The notes: generated from the letters alone by a model not told the origin. DNA of 64,000 nt from Ulota crispa (GCA_963920765.1 OY987243.1:30565060-30629059), one strand, 5' to 3'; positions 32,998 through 46,370 are shown, numbered from the stretch's first letter. Translations and numbers: made by a program.

Positions 32998-33142
32998 AGC
33001 AAGATTTGAATATTAAAGTTAATAAAATAATTCCGGAAGGAGGTTCTGTAAAAGATCTTCAAGATTTACCAAAAGCTTGGTTTAATTTAGTTCCATATCG
33101 TGAAATAGGTTTAATGACAGCTATTTATTTAGAAAAAAACTG
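32998..33142 (+). pseudogene. chlB: chlB internal fragment
   Basis: [20 protein letters not shown] and [19 protein letters not shown]; overlaps 29,165-29,385 but differs by several codons. Confidence 0.9.
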
Positions 33143-33460
33143 CAATCGCAGGTCTTCCCAACTGGGAAGACCTGCACGATGGGCTATTAGCTCAGTGGTA
33201 GAGCGCGCCCCTGATAATTGCGTCGTTGTGTTTGAACTGTGAATGCTCTCAGCCACATAGATAGTTTAATGTGCTCATTACCGCCTGACCCAAAGATGTT
33301 TATCATCTAAGGCACCTTAGCATGGCGTATTCCTCTTATTTCAACTAGGCTTTTAGATTGAAAATTTTTTAGGAGGATGAATGAGGCAATTCAAGTGAAA
33401 TCTAATGGGAATTCAACTTGCCATTCACTAGTGGGATTTGGGCGGTCCAAGAGGGGTTTT
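33143..33460 (+). pseudogene. trnI-GAU: trnI-GAU 5' exon and intron, copy 2
   Basis: Leader hairpin at 33,150-33,175, exon at 33181-33222, then the trnI intron with CTTAGCATGGCGTATTCCTC and GAGGATGAATGAGGCAATTC. About 60 bases are missing inside the intron near 33,290. Confidence 0.85.
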
Positions 33461-33528
33461 AATTATTTGAAAGTAAAATACAAATTAAAAAAAATTAAAA
33501 AATATACATTTAAAAGGAATTTTTATTT

Positions 33529-33670
33529 ATGGCTGTTCCAAAAAAGCGTACTTCTAAGTCAAAAAAAAAATCCGTGAAACTATATGGAGAGAAAAAGCAA
33601 AAGAAGCTAAATTAAAAGCTTTTTCTTTAGCTCAATCTATTTTAATAGGCCATTCAAAAAGCTTTTATTA
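33529..33670 (+). pseudogene. rpl32: rpl32, frameshifted
   Basis: MAVPKKRTSKSKKK, shift, then IRETIWREKAKEAKLKAFSL and GHSKSFYY. An extra A in the lysine run breaks the frame. Confidence 0.85.
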
Positions 33671-33846
33671 CCTGATTTGCTTTAATTAATTTTCCCTCTG
33701 AAATAATAAGTTCTGGTCCTGAAGGTACAATATCTACAACTTGACAATTATCTAAACTCTCAATAATTATTTCATAACCACCTTTTTTTTTACGTAAAAT
33801 TTTACCTACTTTACCTGTAGTTGATGCATTATAAACTATTTTTCAA
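33670..33846 (-). pseudogene. petA: petA internal fragment
   Basis: [40 protein letters not shown] and GPELIISEG match cytochrome f. Confidence 0.85.
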
Positions 33847-33982
33847 TTTTAAAGACCTTCTATAGATATACGTAAAAATTGAGCTAACTCTGCAGCTTTT
33901 TCTTCTATTTCTCTCGAAGTTAATTTTTCTCCAAAGCGTATTAAAGGAATATCTTGCTGACCTTTTATTTTCATATAGAGAA
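33846..33982 (-). pseudogene. ycf4: ycf4 3' fragment
   Basis: [20 protein letters not shown] and [17 protein letters not shown] match the Ycf4 C-terminus. Confidence 0.75.
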
Positions 33983-33997
33983 TACAACAAGCCATCA

Positions 33998-34190
33998 CAT
34001 TATGGGAGCTAGCCATGCTCGAAGTTGTTACCCTAACCGTAAGGAGGGGGGTGCCAAAGGCAGGGCTAGTGATTGGAGTGAAGTCGTAACAAGGTAGCCG
34101 TACTGGAAGATGCGGCTAGATCACCTCCTTTTTAGGAAGAGCTAATGCTTATTGGACATTTTAATTCTATGCTGCTTTAAAGCTTTATAC
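33998..34190 (+). pseudogene. rrn16: 16S rRNA 3' end and spacer, copy 2
   Basis: GGGAGCTAGCCATGCTCGAA to GATCACCTCCTTTTTAGG, then spacer to about 34,190. G-to-A changes (GGCTAGATC) show more decay than the copy at 44,848. Confidence 0.95.
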
Positions 34191-34195
34191 TTAAA

Positions 34196-34375
34196 AACAA
34201 TCTTTAATTTTATACCAATAAAATAAAATATATGGTAAAACTAAAAAAGTTACTGTATGAGGTTTTATTAATATTATATAAAGAGGTGAACAATATATTG
34301 ATAAAAATATTATTAATTGTCCTAACATTAAACCACTTATAGCAACAGTACCACTTAGATTTCCTTCTAAAAGCA
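34196..34375 (-). pseudogene. ycf1: ycf1 5' region fragment
   Basis: GQLIIFLSIYCSPLYIILIK and PHTVTFLVLPYILFYWYKIK; its end overlaps the piece at 31,352-31,800. Confidence 0.75.
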
Positions 34376-34376
34376 T

Positions 34377-34612
34377 CGTCTCATTGGTTGACCTTTATCC
34401 CTTGTTATTTGGGGATCATATCTAATATTCAAAGTTTGCCTCAATTTGGTACTGTCTCGCAACCCGCACCAAAACAGTGCTTTACCCCTAGATAGTCCAG
34501 TCAACTGCTGCGCCTCAACGCATTTTGGGGAGAATCAGCTAGCTTTGGGTTTGAGTGGCATTTCACCCCTAACCACAACTCATCCGCTGATTTTTCAACA
34601 TCAGTCGGTTCG
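34377..34612 (-). pseudogene. rrn23: 23S rRNA domain II-III fragment
   Basis: TCAACTGCTGCGCCTCAACG and AGCTAGCTTTGGGTTTGAG. More C-to-T change than the parallel copy at 42,000-42,230. Confidence 0.95.
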
Positions 34613-34683
34613 GCTGAATTGGCTGCAGCTTGTGAAGTTTGGAAAGAAATTAAATTTGAATTTGATACAATTGATACTATAGA
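34613..34683 (+). pseudogene. rbcL: rbcL 3' end, copy 1
   Basis: [20 protein letters not shown], the Rubisco large subunit C-terminus. A second copy at 43,118 starts within about 8 bp of the same codon. Confidence 0.9.
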
Positions 34684-34751
34684 ATTTAAATTTTTTATTT
34701 TATTTTTATTTTTGTCAAAATAAAATTTTAAATTTAGTAAAAAAAAACAAA

Positions 34752-34800
34752 AAGCGGTAGAGCACCTCGTTTACACGTGCGCCAATGTTTTTTGAAATTT
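34752..34800 (+). pseudogene. trnV-UAC: trnV-UAC exon 1 (3' half) and intron start
   Basis: GGTAGAGCACCTCGTTTAC, then GTGCGCC, a group II intron start. Confidence 0.6.
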
Positions 34801-35803
<1,003 letters not shown>

Positions 35804-35810
35804 TTAATTA

Positions 35811-35881
35811 GCGTCCATTGTCTAATGGATAGGACAGAGGTCTTCTAAACCTCCAGTATAGGTTCAAATCCTATTGGACGT
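35811..35881 (+). tRNA. trnR-UCU: trnR-UCU copy
   Basis: GCGTCCATTGTCTAATGGAT to ATCCTATTGGACGT. Anticodon TCT and all stems look intact. Confidence 0.9.
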
Positions 35882-36051
35882 AATATTTACATGGAGAAAA
35901 AAATCTAAGTAAAAAATATTTAAAAACCTAAATTTAGTGTTTTTTTATTTTATTAAAATATTTGCTTGTTTTGTTTTTTAATAAAAAGAAAAAAAGCCAA
36001 AAAAAAAATTCGGCTTTTTTTCTTTTTACTAAAAAATACTTAAATTTTTAT

Positions 36052-36145
36052 TTTTCTTCTTGAAGTAAAAAAAGTTTCGTATGTTCTTTAATAGCTTCTT
36101 TTAAAATACTTTCCACTTGTTCTGTAAAAATTTTAGTAGAACACC
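36052..36145 (-). pseudogene. atpA: atpA 3' end
   Basis: STKIFTEQVESILKEAIKEH plus TKLFLLQEE ends ATP synthase alpha. Confidence 0.75.
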
Positions 36146-36229
36146 CATTAAAATTTTAAATTAAATATTGCAATTAAATTTATTTATTTATAATAAATAC
36201 TTAATTTTAATAAATTTTAATAAAAAATT

Positions 36230-36400
36230 TGCTTGTATTTGGTGGAGTAGGAGAATATACTCGTGAAGGAAATGATCTTTATATGGAAATGAAAGAGTCA
36301 AAAGTAATTAATGAAGAAAATATTTCAGAATCAAAAGTAGCTTTGGTTTATGGTCAAATGAATGAGCCACCTGGAGCTCGTATGAGAGTAGGATTAAGGT
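36230..36400 (+). pseudogene. atpB: atpB internal fragment
   Basis: [20 protein letters not shown] and [20 protein letters not shown] match ATP synthase beta; Tyr replaces Arg of GERTREG. Confidence 0.9.
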
Positions 36401-36424
36401 TGAATATCTTTTTTCAATTTACTC

Positions 36425-36545
36425 AAATCTAATCCATTAGGACCTCGTAAAGGTTCTAGCCATGGAGCACGAAGATCCCAAAAACGCATCGTTTCTCCTC
36501 CAAAGATAATTTCTCCAATTGGAGAACGCATAAGATATTTACTTT
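36425..36545 (-). pseudogene. psbC: psbC internal fragment
   Basis: [20 protein letters not shown] and [19 protein letters not shown] match CP43. Confidence 0.9.
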
Positions 36546-36547
36546 GT

Positions 36548-36655
36548 TGCATTGGGAGTTGTTAAGCTAGGTGCTAAAGCATGAGTATTTTGTATCCATT
36601 GAGCAAAAATTGGTTGTAATTGTATAGCAGTATCTGAAAACATATCTTGAAGACT
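36548..36655 (-). pseudogene. psaA: psaA internal fragment
   Basis: [20 protein letters not shown] and THALAPS match PsaA. Confidence 0.85.
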
Positions 36656-36859
36656 GAAGGTAATGAGCCAAAAAGAACTAATGGAGGAGTCTTTTTTAAT
36701 TTTTCAAAATTTTTGTTAATTTATTCTTCTTTTTTTTCAAGGGAAAGAAAAGAAAAAAAATTTTGTATAAATTTAAAAGTTAATAAATAGACAAGATAAC
36801 ATAAAAAAACTTATTATTTAGTAAAAAATTTATATTATTTCATCTTATTCAATATATAT

Positions 36860-37068
36860 AAATAAAGAAGCCATTGTAATTGCTCTACGATTCTTGGAGC
36901 AAGACAACTAGTGAATCATAGACATATTATAGTTAATCATCGTATAGTAGATATACCAAGTTATTGGTGTAAACCTCAGGATTTTATTACTATAAAAAAT
37001 AGACAAAAATCTCAAGATATAATTACTAAAAATATAGATTTTTATCAAAAATCTAAAATATGGGTTGA
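36860..37068 (+). pseudogene. rps4: rps4 internal fragment
   Basis: [20 protein letters not shown] and [20 protein letters not shown] match S4; Trp replaces Arg of SYRCK (CGG-to-TGG type). Confidence 0.85.
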
Positions 37069-37072
37069 TATT

Positions 37073-37192
37073 CTGGTGTCTTAGGCGTAGAGGAACCACA
37101 CCAATCCATCCCAAACTTGGTGGTGAAACTCTACTATGGTGACAATACTGTAGGGGAAGCCCTACGGAAAAATAGCTCGATGCCAAGATGAA
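37073..37192 (+). rRNA. rrn5: 5S rRNA copy 1
   Basis: ATTCTGGTGTCTTAGGCGTA to CTCGATGCCAAGATG, nearly the full 5S, with small differences from the inverted copy at 37,917. Confidence 0.85.
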
Positions 37193-37194
37193 AA

Positions 37195-37305
37195 AAAAGG
37201 TATTTCTATGGTTGACCAATTAGTTAACATACCACCAAGCCATTTTTGATTTATGTAATGACATCAAGCTTTTATAGAAGCTAATGCTACTAAATCAGTT
37301 GCTTG
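37195..37305 (-). pseudogene. rps2: rps2 internal fragment
   Basis: [20 protein letters not shown], with ATDLVALASIKA before it and a stop where Arg is expected. Confidence 0.75.
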
Positions 37306-37423
37306 ATATTTTGGCCTTATCATTTGAATAAAATTATTTGACTAAAGCTCCGAGATAAAAAGTATTTTCTTTTTTTGTTTTAAGTAAAAGAAAAAAAAAT
37401 TCCTAAGCTTATTATCCTAGGTC

Positions 37424-37636
37424 GGAACAAGCTGGCCAAGGGACAGTCTCAGGTAGACAGTTTCTATGGGGAATAGGCCTCCCAAAAGGTAACGGAGGCG
37501 TGCAAAGGTTTCCTCAGGCTGGACGAAAATAAGCCTTCGAGTGTAAAGGCAAAAGGGAGCTTGACTGCAAGACCTACCCGTCGAGCAGGGACGAAAGTCG
37601 GCCTTAGTGATCCAACGGTGTTTCTGGCTGGGTTGG
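37424..37636 (+). pseudogene. rrn23: 23S rRNA domain V fragment, copy 2
   Basis: GGGACAGTCTCAGGTAGACA to AGGGACGAAAGTCGGCCTTA. Confidence 0.95.
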
Positions 37637-37741
37637 TTCTATGGCTTTATGTGAATTAGCTGTTTTTGATCCTTCCGATCCTATTTTGGATCCAATGTGG
37701 AGACAAGGTATGTTTGTTATACCTTTTATGACTCGTTTAGC
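37637..37741 (+). pseudogene. psbB: psbB internal fragment
   Basis: [20 protein letters not shown] and [15 protein letters not shown] match CP47; Cys for Tyr is seen in LYELA. Confidence 0.9.
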
Positions 37742-37858
37742 CCAAAGCCAATCCTAGGGAACAGTGAAGCTTCATAGGGTCTTTTTGTCCAGGTGCAGGT
37801 AGTCCGCATCTTCACAGATATGTCTATTTCACCAAATCTCTCTGTAGAGTAAAAGAAA
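37741..37858 (-). pseudogene. rrn23: 23S rRNA domain IV fragment, copy 1
   Basis: GGAACAGTGAAGCTTCATAG and GGTGCAGGTAGTCCGCATC; overlaps 43,570-43,690. Confidence 0.9.
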
Positions 37859-37916
37859 AAGGATATTGATATGGGGTTTTGAAGAAGACAACCTTTGATA
37901 GGAGTTGTTAAAGTTT

Positions 37917-38034
37917 TTTTTCATCCTGGCATCGAGCTATTTTTCCATAGGGCTTCCCCTACAGTATTGCCTCCGCAGTAGAGTTTCACCACCAAGTTCG
38001 GGATGGATTGGTGTGGTTCCTCTACGCCCAAGAC
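37917..38034 (-). rRNA. rrn5: 5S rRNA copy 2
   Basis: Reverse of 37,073-37,192, about 118 bases, so two 5S copies face each other across 720 bp. Confidence 0.85.
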
Positions 38035-38069
38035 ACTTAACTCAGTGGTTTAGAGTATTGCTTTCATAT

Positions 38070-38104
<35 letters not shown>
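38034..38104 (+). tRNA. trnM-CAU: trnM-CAU (elongator), 5' tip lost
   Basis: ACTTAACTCAGTGG to CAATAGTAGGTA, with CATATGG where the plastid gene has CATACGG. One extra T in the D-loop. Confidence 0.75.
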
Positions 38105-38106
<2 letters not shown>

Positions 38107-38171
38107 TAGTTAGTAGAAAAACTCAATGGCATATAAAATAATATGCCATTGAATTCACTAAATTTTAAAAA

Positions 38172-38258
38172 TTTTAGGAAGTAGCTTTCAATAGCTTCTA
38201 AGCGTGTTTTTGCTCTTTTCAAAGTTAAATTAGCCTCAATAGCCTGTTTTCATTTAAA
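38172..38258 (-). pseudogene. atpE: atpE 3' fragment
   Basis: [20 protein letters not shown] matches the C-terminal helix of ATP synthase epsilon. Confidence 0.75.
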
Positions 38259-38292
38259 AATATTTTTTAATAAAAAGGAGCAAAAAACAATT

Positions 38293-38406
38293 ATGGATGA
38301 AGTAAAATATCCAGTACTTACAGAAAAAACAATTTGTTTATTAGAAAAAAATCAATATACTTTTGATGTTAATAAAAAATCGACTAAAACACAAATAAAA
38401 AAATGG
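38293..38406 (+). pseudogene. rpl23: rpl23 5' fragment
   Basis: [20 protein letters not shown] plus QYTFDV starts L23 and stops after IKKW. Confidence 0.9.
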
Positions 38407-38618
38407 GTCGGGAGCTGATGATTCAATTAATCTAAATTCTGAAGCTGATATTTGACCTTTACCGTCAATAGGTTGAGCTAAAGCATTTACAACTCGACCT
38501 AAGTAAGTGTCACTTACAGGTATTTGAGCAATTTTTCTTGTTGCTTATACAGAACTACCTTTTTGAATAGTTAATCCATCACCCATTAATACAACGCCAA
38601 CATTATCTAATTCTATAT
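38405..38618 (-). pseudogene. atpA: atpA internal fragment
   Basis: [40 protein letters not shown] and [19 protein letters not shown]. Confidence 0.9.
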
Positions 38619-38640
38619 TTCATCTAAATGTATAAAATTT

Positions 38641-38688
38641 CTTAGTCGCACTTAAAAGCCGAGTACTCTATCATTGAGTTAGCAACCC
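38641..38688 (-). pseudogene. trnK-UUU: trnK-UUU 5' exon with intron start
   Basis: Exon GGGTTGCTAACTCAATGATA to CGGCTTTTAA at 38652-38688 on the minus strand, then GTGCGAC of the group II intron. Confidence 0.9.
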
Positions 38689-38801
38689 TTTTTTTTTTTT
38701 AATAAATTAAAAAATATATAAATATTAAACAATTTTATGTTTTTTAATTCAAATAAATTATAGTAATTTTTAATATAATTAAGAAATATCAAAATTATTA
38801 T

Positions 38802-39072
38802 ATGTTAGTAAAGATGCTTTCAGCAGTTATCCGCTCCGCACTTGGCTACCCAGCGTCTACTGTGGGCATGATAACTAGTACACTAGAGGTGCGTCCTTCC
38901 CTGTCCTGTTGTACTAGGGAAAGGTCCTCTCAATGCTCTAACGCCCGCACCGGATATGGACCAAACTGTCTCACGACGTTCTGAACCCAGCTCATGTACT
39001 GCTTTAATGGGCAAACAACCCAACCCTTGGAACGTACTACCGCCCCAGGTGGCGAAGAGCCGACATCGAGGT
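38802..39072 (-). pseudogene. rrn23: 23S rRNA 3' domain fragment
   Basis: GCGTCCTTCCCTGTCCTG-like, CTCACGACGTTCTGAACCCA and CGCCCCAGGTGGCGAAGAGC. Well preserved. Confidence 0.95.
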
Positions 39073-39185
39073 CCTTGGAAAGTTTTGGAATAAGCTGGAG
39101 GAATACGTAAATCTTCTAGACGTAAAGCTCATAAAGCTTTAAATCCAAAATCATTACCAATAATAGAAGTAAATAAATGTTCAAT
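39070..39185 (-). pseudogene. rbcL: rbcL internal fragment
   Basis: [20 protein letters not shown] and [18 protein letters not shown] for KALR fits CGG-to-TGG. Confidence 0.9.
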
Positions 39186-39309
39186 CTTTAATCACTGATA
39201 AAAATATTGAACAATATAGATCAAAATTTACTTCTAGTTTTATAAGTTTTCAATTTGGCAATTCATTTGTGAAACAATACAAATTTACAAACTATTTAGA
39301 AAATTTAAC

Positions 39310-39500
39310 CTTGCCAAGATCGTCTTGAAGAATTTTTTTGATTTTTATAAGAAAAATAATCTTTTTTTATATATTGTATTTTTTTACTTGTTTTATAAGC
39401 TCTTTCCAAAGAATGATATGGGGTTTTTGATAACCAAGAATAAAACTGCGCGCAATAAGATTTCATAAATACTATTCCAAATTTGCTAAAATAAAATGGG
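39310..39500 (-). pseudogene. Unnamed plastid-like coding fragment
   Basis: WLSKTPYHSLERAYKTSKKI plus QYIKKDYFSYKN is lysine-rich and plastid-like. CemA is possible but I am not sure. Confidence 0.35.
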
Positions 39501-39665
39501 AAAAAACCGTAAGCTCCCAAGCAGTGGGAGGAGAATCGAATCTCTGACCGCGTGCCTGTTGAAGAATGAGTCGGCGACTTATAGGTAGTGGCTTGGTTAA
39601 GGGAACCCACCGGAGCCGTAGCGAAAGCGAGTCTTCCTAGGGCAATTGTCACTACTTATGGACCC
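39500..39665 (-). pseudogene. rrn23: 23S rRNA domain I-II fragment
   Basis: AAGTCGCCGACTC-like, CAGGCACGCGGTCAGAG and GAGTCTTCCTAGGGCAATTG (strand-adjusted). Continues the piece ending at 42,337. Confidence 0.85.
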
Positions 39666-39671
39666 GAACTT

Positions 39672-39785
39672 GGGTGATCTGTCAAGCAGCTCTCGATTCT
39701 AGAAGTATTACTATTATAAAACAAAGTGGAAACATTTTATATATTGATGGTAAAAAAATAAATTTGATCGACACTAATAAAAAAA
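39672..39785 (+). pseudogene. rpoB: rpoB internal fragment
   Basis: QAALDSRSITIIKQSGNILY then IDGKKI resembles the rpoB segment around ALDSR...IIYTD. Confidence 0.5.
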
Positions 39786-39943
39786 AAAAAACACAACTAA
39801 ATTTTTCAATATATTCCAGCATTCAAATAATAGACTCCTATTCCTACTTCCCTGAAATTTTGGTTGCAAACACGGCCAAGATAACAACAGATCTCTGTCC
39901 TTACAAAAAAGGATGGAGCAACAGAAGTACTGAGAATCCAAGA

Positions 39944-40170
39944 TAAGGTCACGGCAAGATGAGCCGTTTATCATCACAATAGGTGCCAAGTGGAAGTGCA
40001 GTAATGTATGCAGCTGAGGCATCCTAACAGACCGAGAGATTTGAACCTTGTTCCTATATGACCTGATTGTTTTTATCAGGCAGCTATCTATTTTCATTGT
40101 TTAGTTGTTTAAAAACATCAACCTAACAGTTCTCTGTTTGGAAGATACATCACAAGTAGATGTATCTTCC
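39944..40170 (+). rRNA. rrn4.5: 4.5S rRNA copy and 3' spacer
   Basis: AAGGTCACGGCAAGATGAGC, AGTGGAAGTGCAGTAATGTA and GAGGCATCCTAACAGACC cover the 4.5S. The spacer continues to a GAAGATACATC hairpin. Confidence 0.9.
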
Positions 40171-40672
40171 AGGTTTAATAGTTTAAGTTTGTTTTTTATA
40201 TAGTTAATAAACAACATATTAAACAATTCATTTTTTAATATATTTGTTAATTTTTTTTTATTTGAAATAATTTTATATTTTGTATCTTTTTTTTTACAAA
40301 CGATTTTTAGTAATATCTTTAGGCAATATTGCAATGAAACTTATTTATTTTTAATAAATACTTAATTGTGATAAATTTTAATAAAAAATTTGTATGAACG
40401 TGTTAAAATTATTATAAATAAATAAATTACAAGATAAATAGTATAACTAGTATTAATACAATATAATTTTTTTTTTTTTTTTTTAATTTAGTAAAATTTA
40501 TAATGAGAAGCCGTATGAAATGAAAATTTCATGTACCCGCTATGAAACTATTATAACAGAATTTTTTTTTTGTTTAAAAACTTTTACTTTTAATATTTTT
40601 TTCATTAAACTCCATCTTCGGAAATTAAATAACTTTTTTTAAGTAATTAATTTCCAAAAATGGTTTATAAAA
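40171..40672. other. AT-rich plastid spacer with an intron domain V-like hairpin
   Basis: 40,335-40,390 recurs at 36,170-36,230. AGCCGTATGAAATGAAAATT at about 40,509 resembles group II intron domain V. No gene otherwise. Confidence 0.45.
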
Positions 40673-41609
<937 letters not shown>

Positions 41610-41786
41610 TAATGAACAGAATTATAAATAAGGATTACTAGTTTAGCTAAGTATCCTATTAATGAATTTTTTGAAAAAGAATAATTGAACTATGCAAAAT
41701 AAAAATAGTAGTCATTGGATAAAAAAATGTGTGAATCGATCAATTTTGATAATAATCCTCATGAAAACAATAGTATTTTGACATCC

Positions 41787-42337
41787 CACAGCTTCGGCAA
41801 ATTGCTTAGTCCCATTCATCTTCAACGTAAGAGCGCTTGATCAGTGAGCTATTACGCACTCTTTCAAGGGTGGCTGCTTCTAGGCAAACCTCCTGGCTGT
41901 CTTTGCACTCCTACCTCCTTTACCATTGAGCGGTCATTTATGGGCCTTAGCTTATGATCTGGGCTGTTTCCCTCTTGACAATGAAGCTTATCCCCCACCG
42001 TCTCACTGGTTGACCTTTATCCCCTATTATTTGGGGATCATATCTAATATTCAAAGTTTGCCTCGATTTGGTACCGCTCTCGCAGCCCGCACCAAAACAA
42101 TGCTTTACCCCTACATAGTCCAGTCAACTGCTGCACCTCAACGCATTTCAGGGAGAACCAGCTAGCTTTGGGTTTGAGTGGCATTTCACCCCTAACCACA
42201 ACTCATCCGCTAATTTTTCAACATCAGCCGGTTCGGACCTCCACTTAGTTTCACCCAAGCTTCATCCTGGTCATGGATAGATCACCTATGTTCGAGTCCA
42301 TAAGTAGTGACAATTGCCCTAGGAAGACTCGCTTTTG
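41787..42337 (-). pseudogene. rrn23: 23S rRNA domain I-III fragment (longest rRNA piece)
   Basis: From CACAGCTTCGGCAAATTGC-like to CCATAAGTAGTGACAATTGC, 550 bp on the minus strand. At 42,337 it flips to the plus strand. Confidence 0.95.
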
Positions 42338-42527
42338 CTGTCAAGAGGGAAATAATCCAGATCACCAGCTAAGGCCCCTAAATGACCGCTCAGTGGTAAA
42401 GGAGGTAGGAGTGCAAAGACAGCCAGGAGGTTTGCCTAGAAGCAGCCACCCTTGAAAGAGTGCGTAATAGCTCACTGATCAAGCGCTCTTGCGCCGAAGA
42501 TGAACGCGTGAATGGGAACTTAGCTTT

Positions 42528-42530
<3 letters not shown>
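42337..42530 (+). pseudogene. rrn23: 23S rRNA domain II fragment, inverted
   Basis: GGAAATAATCCAGATCACCA-like, then GGTTTGCCTAGAAGCAGCCA and GAGTGCGTAATAGCTCACTG. Forms an inverted repeat with 41,820-41,955. Confidence 0.95.
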
Positions 42531-42906
<376 letters not shown>

Positions 42907-43118
42907 TTAATGCTTGCAATGTATAGTGGTCAAGTAGGATTATTTGCTTCTCAAGATATTTTACTTTTTTTTTTCATGTTTGGAATTAATTCCAATTTAT
43001 TTACTTTTATGTATATGGGGAGGGAAAAGACGGCTATATGCTGCAACAAAATTTATTTTGTATACAGCTGGTGGTTTCATTTTTATTTTAATGGGAGCAT
43101 TAAGTATGGGATTTTATG
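42907..43118 (+). pseudogene. ndhD: ndhD internal fragment
   Basis: [20 protein letters not shown], then [20 protein letters not shown] and KFILYTAGG in another frame: NDH subunit D with one shift. Confidence 0.85.
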
Positions 43119-43188
43119 GCTGGCTGCAACTTGTGAAGTTTGGAAAGAAATTAAATTTGAATTTGATACAATTGATACTATATAATTG
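43118..43188 (+). pseudogene. rbcL: rbcL 3' end, copy 2
   Basis: [20 protein letters not shown]; same segment as 34,613-34,683, also starting at GGCTGCA. Confidence 0.9.
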
Positions 43189-43372
43189 AATTTTTTATTT
43201 AATTTTTATTTTTGTCAAAATAAGTTTTTAAATTTAGTAAAAAAAAACAAAAAAACAAGCAATAAATAGAAAAAAATCTACAAATTTTTTTCTACTTATT
43301 ATCAACCTATTACTAATTAGGTATTTTTATTAATAAAATAAATGAAAATACCTAATTAGTATGTTTTTCGAA

Positions 43373-43446
43373 GGTTTTGTAGCTCAGTGGATTAGAGCAT
43401 ATGGTTCCAAACCATAAAGTCAAGGGTTCAAATCCCTTCTAAACCA
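43373..43446 (+). tRNA. trnR-CCG: trnR-CCG copy, anticodon now CCA
   Basis: Cloverleaf TGTAGCTCAGTGGATTAGAG to CCCTTCTAAACC. The anticodon loop TTCCAAA would read tryptophan, but the body is that of trnR-CCG, so CCG has become CCA. This tRNA gene is missing from angiosperm plastomes. Confidence 0.7.
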
Positions 43447-43569
43447 TAAAAAAAAATTAATATTATTAATTATTAAATAATATTAATTATATAAAGTATA
43501 TATTTAACATTAATATAAAAAACTAAAAAAATTTACTAATATGTCTTTAATGATTTGGTTTGAAGTTAA

Positions 43570-43678
43570 TCCCAAGGAACAGTAAAGCTTCATAGGGTCT
43601 TTCTGTCTAGGTGCAGGTAGTCAGCATCTTCACAAACCTGTCTATTTCACCGAGTCTCTCTCCGAGACAATGCCCAAA

Positions 43679-43724
<46 letters not shown>

Positions 43725-43855
43725 TGCTACCTTAGGACCGTTATAGTTACGGCCACCATTCACCGGGGCTTCGGTCAATGGCTTCTCTGTCATCAGATCA
43801 CCAATTTCCTTAACCTTCCAGCACTGGGCAGGCGTCAGCCCCCATACATGGTCTT

Positions 43856-43891
<36 letters not shown>

Positions 43892-43940
43892 CGCCTGGGC
43901 TTGGTCACTGCGACCTCCTTGGTGAGGAGGCACCCCTTTA
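43570..43940 (-). pseudogene. rrn23: 23S rRNA domain IV fragment, copy 2
   Basis: CGTTACGCCTTTCGTGCGGG, GTCGGAACTTACCCGACAAG and ACCTTAGGACCGTTATAGT. Keeps most CpGs. Confidence 0.95.
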
Positions 43941-44079
43941 AATTCTTATATATATATATATATATATGTAAAAAATATTCCTATAAATATATTATACGTA
44001 TATAAGGCGTAAGTGAAAAAAATCACCCTCGCCTTTTAAAATAAAATAAAAAAACTTCGATTATATTAAATTATCTAAA

Positions 44080-44080
<1 letters not shown>
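43941..44080. repeat. AT spacer with (TA)n run
   Basis: ATATATATATATATATAT near 43,950, then plastid spacer. Confidence 0.6.
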
Positions 44081-44785
<705 letters not shown>

Positions 44786-44847
44786 TATCTCGGAGCTTTA
44801 GTCAAATAATTTTATTCAAATGATAAGGCTTCTTTGTTTTTACGTAT
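44786..44847 (+). pseudogene. Plastid spacer repeated at 37,305-37,370
   Basis: CGGAGCTTTAGTCAAATAAT and CAAATGATAAGG recur in reverse beside the rps2 piece. Confidence 0.5.
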
Positions 44848-45152
44848 AAAGCTTTAAAGCAGCATAGAATTAAAATGTCCAATAAGCATTAGCTCTCCCT
44901 AAAAAGGAGGTGATCCAGCCGCACCTTCCAGTACGGCTACCTTGTTACAACTTCACTCCAGTCACTAGCCCTGCCTTTGGCATCCCCCTCCTTATGGTTA
45001 GGGTAACAACTTCGGGCATGGCCAGCTCCCATAGTGTGATGGGCGGTGTGTACAAGGCCCGGGAACGGATTCACCGCCGTATGGCTGACCGGCAATTACT
45101 AGCGATTCCGGCTTCATGCAGGTGAGTTGCAGCCTGCAATCCAAACTGAGGC
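44848..45152 (-). pseudogene. rrn16: 16S rRNA 3' end, copy 3 (longest)
   Basis: AAAGGAGGTGATCCAGCCGC, GATGGGCGGTGTGTACAAGG and GACCGGCAATTACTAGCG. Nearly all CpGs kept, so it looks younger than the other two copies. Confidence 0.95.
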
Positions 45153-45179
45153 CGGGTTTTTGAGATTAGCTTGCCCTTG

Positions 45180-45598
45180 CAATTTTTTTTAATAAAAGTT
45201 CAAAAAAAAATTCTAAGTTTTGTGGAAAAAATGAAACAGGTCCATATAAAATAAAAGCAAAAAATATTCCAATAACAACTATAGTTAAAGAATTAATAGC
45301 ATTTAATTCAAATTCTAACTAGTTTCCAGAGGATATTTCAAAAGAGTTTTTAAAAATTGGATATAACCATTGAGATAATAAATCAAATCCAGATTGTCCT
45401 TTTGGAAAAAGAGCACCTAAAAAACCAATAAATAAAGTAGGTAATGTTAATATTATTAAAGTAAATAACATTTTGTTGTCTGACTCTTTAGGATATGTAC
45501 ATTTTTTGTTTTTTAAAAATTCTTTATTATTATTATTTAAATATTTTGAAATAAACTCTATTTTTTTATTGTTTGATTGTAAATCTGAACCAACTATT
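45180..45598 (-). pseudogene. ndhF: ndhF C-terminal fragment
   Basis: YPKESDNKMLFTLIILTLPT, LFIGFLGALFPKGQSGFDLL and SQWLYPIFKN, then ELNAINSLTIVVIGIFFAFI match the end of NDH subunit F. Confidence 0.75.
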
Positions 45599-45839
45599 AA
45601 AGCCAAAGCAGTATGCTGTGCAATAACCTCTAAATTCATTTTGATTTAGCCTCTCTTTTTCAATTTGATTTTATGAAATTAAGAAATTTATTAAAAAAAT
45701 AATATCTATAGCGATATAGAATTAAGATCAGTACAATAATAGAAAACCTATTCATTCAAAAATTTAATAAATTATTAATTAAATAAATTTTTTGAATGAA
45801 GTTGTTATTTATATTACAGATTTTTAGGAGAGAAAAAAA

Positions 45840-45899
45840 ATGACAGCAATTTCAAACAGTCAAATTATTGTAGCTCTTGTTAGTGCTTTTATAATAGGG

Positions 45900-45900
<1 letters not shown>
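45840..45900 (+). pseudogene. psaM: psaM 5' fragment, copy 1
   Basis: [20 protein letters not shown] starts photosystem I subunit M and then breaks. Confidence 0.9.
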
Positions 45901-46333
<433 letters not shown>

Positions 46334-46337
<4 letters not shown>

Positions 46338-46370
46338 TACAATAATTTGACTGTTTGAAATTGCTGTCAT
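46334..46370 (-). pseudogene. psaM: psaM 5' fragment, copy 2
   Basis: First 12 codons only ([12 protein letters not shown]), on the minus strand, as part of the inverted duplication. Confidence 0.85.

Noticed and set aside
43373-43446. Reading this tRNA as trnW-CCA
   Set aside because: The acceptor stem and body fit trnR-CCG; only the last anticodon base differs, in line with CpG decay.
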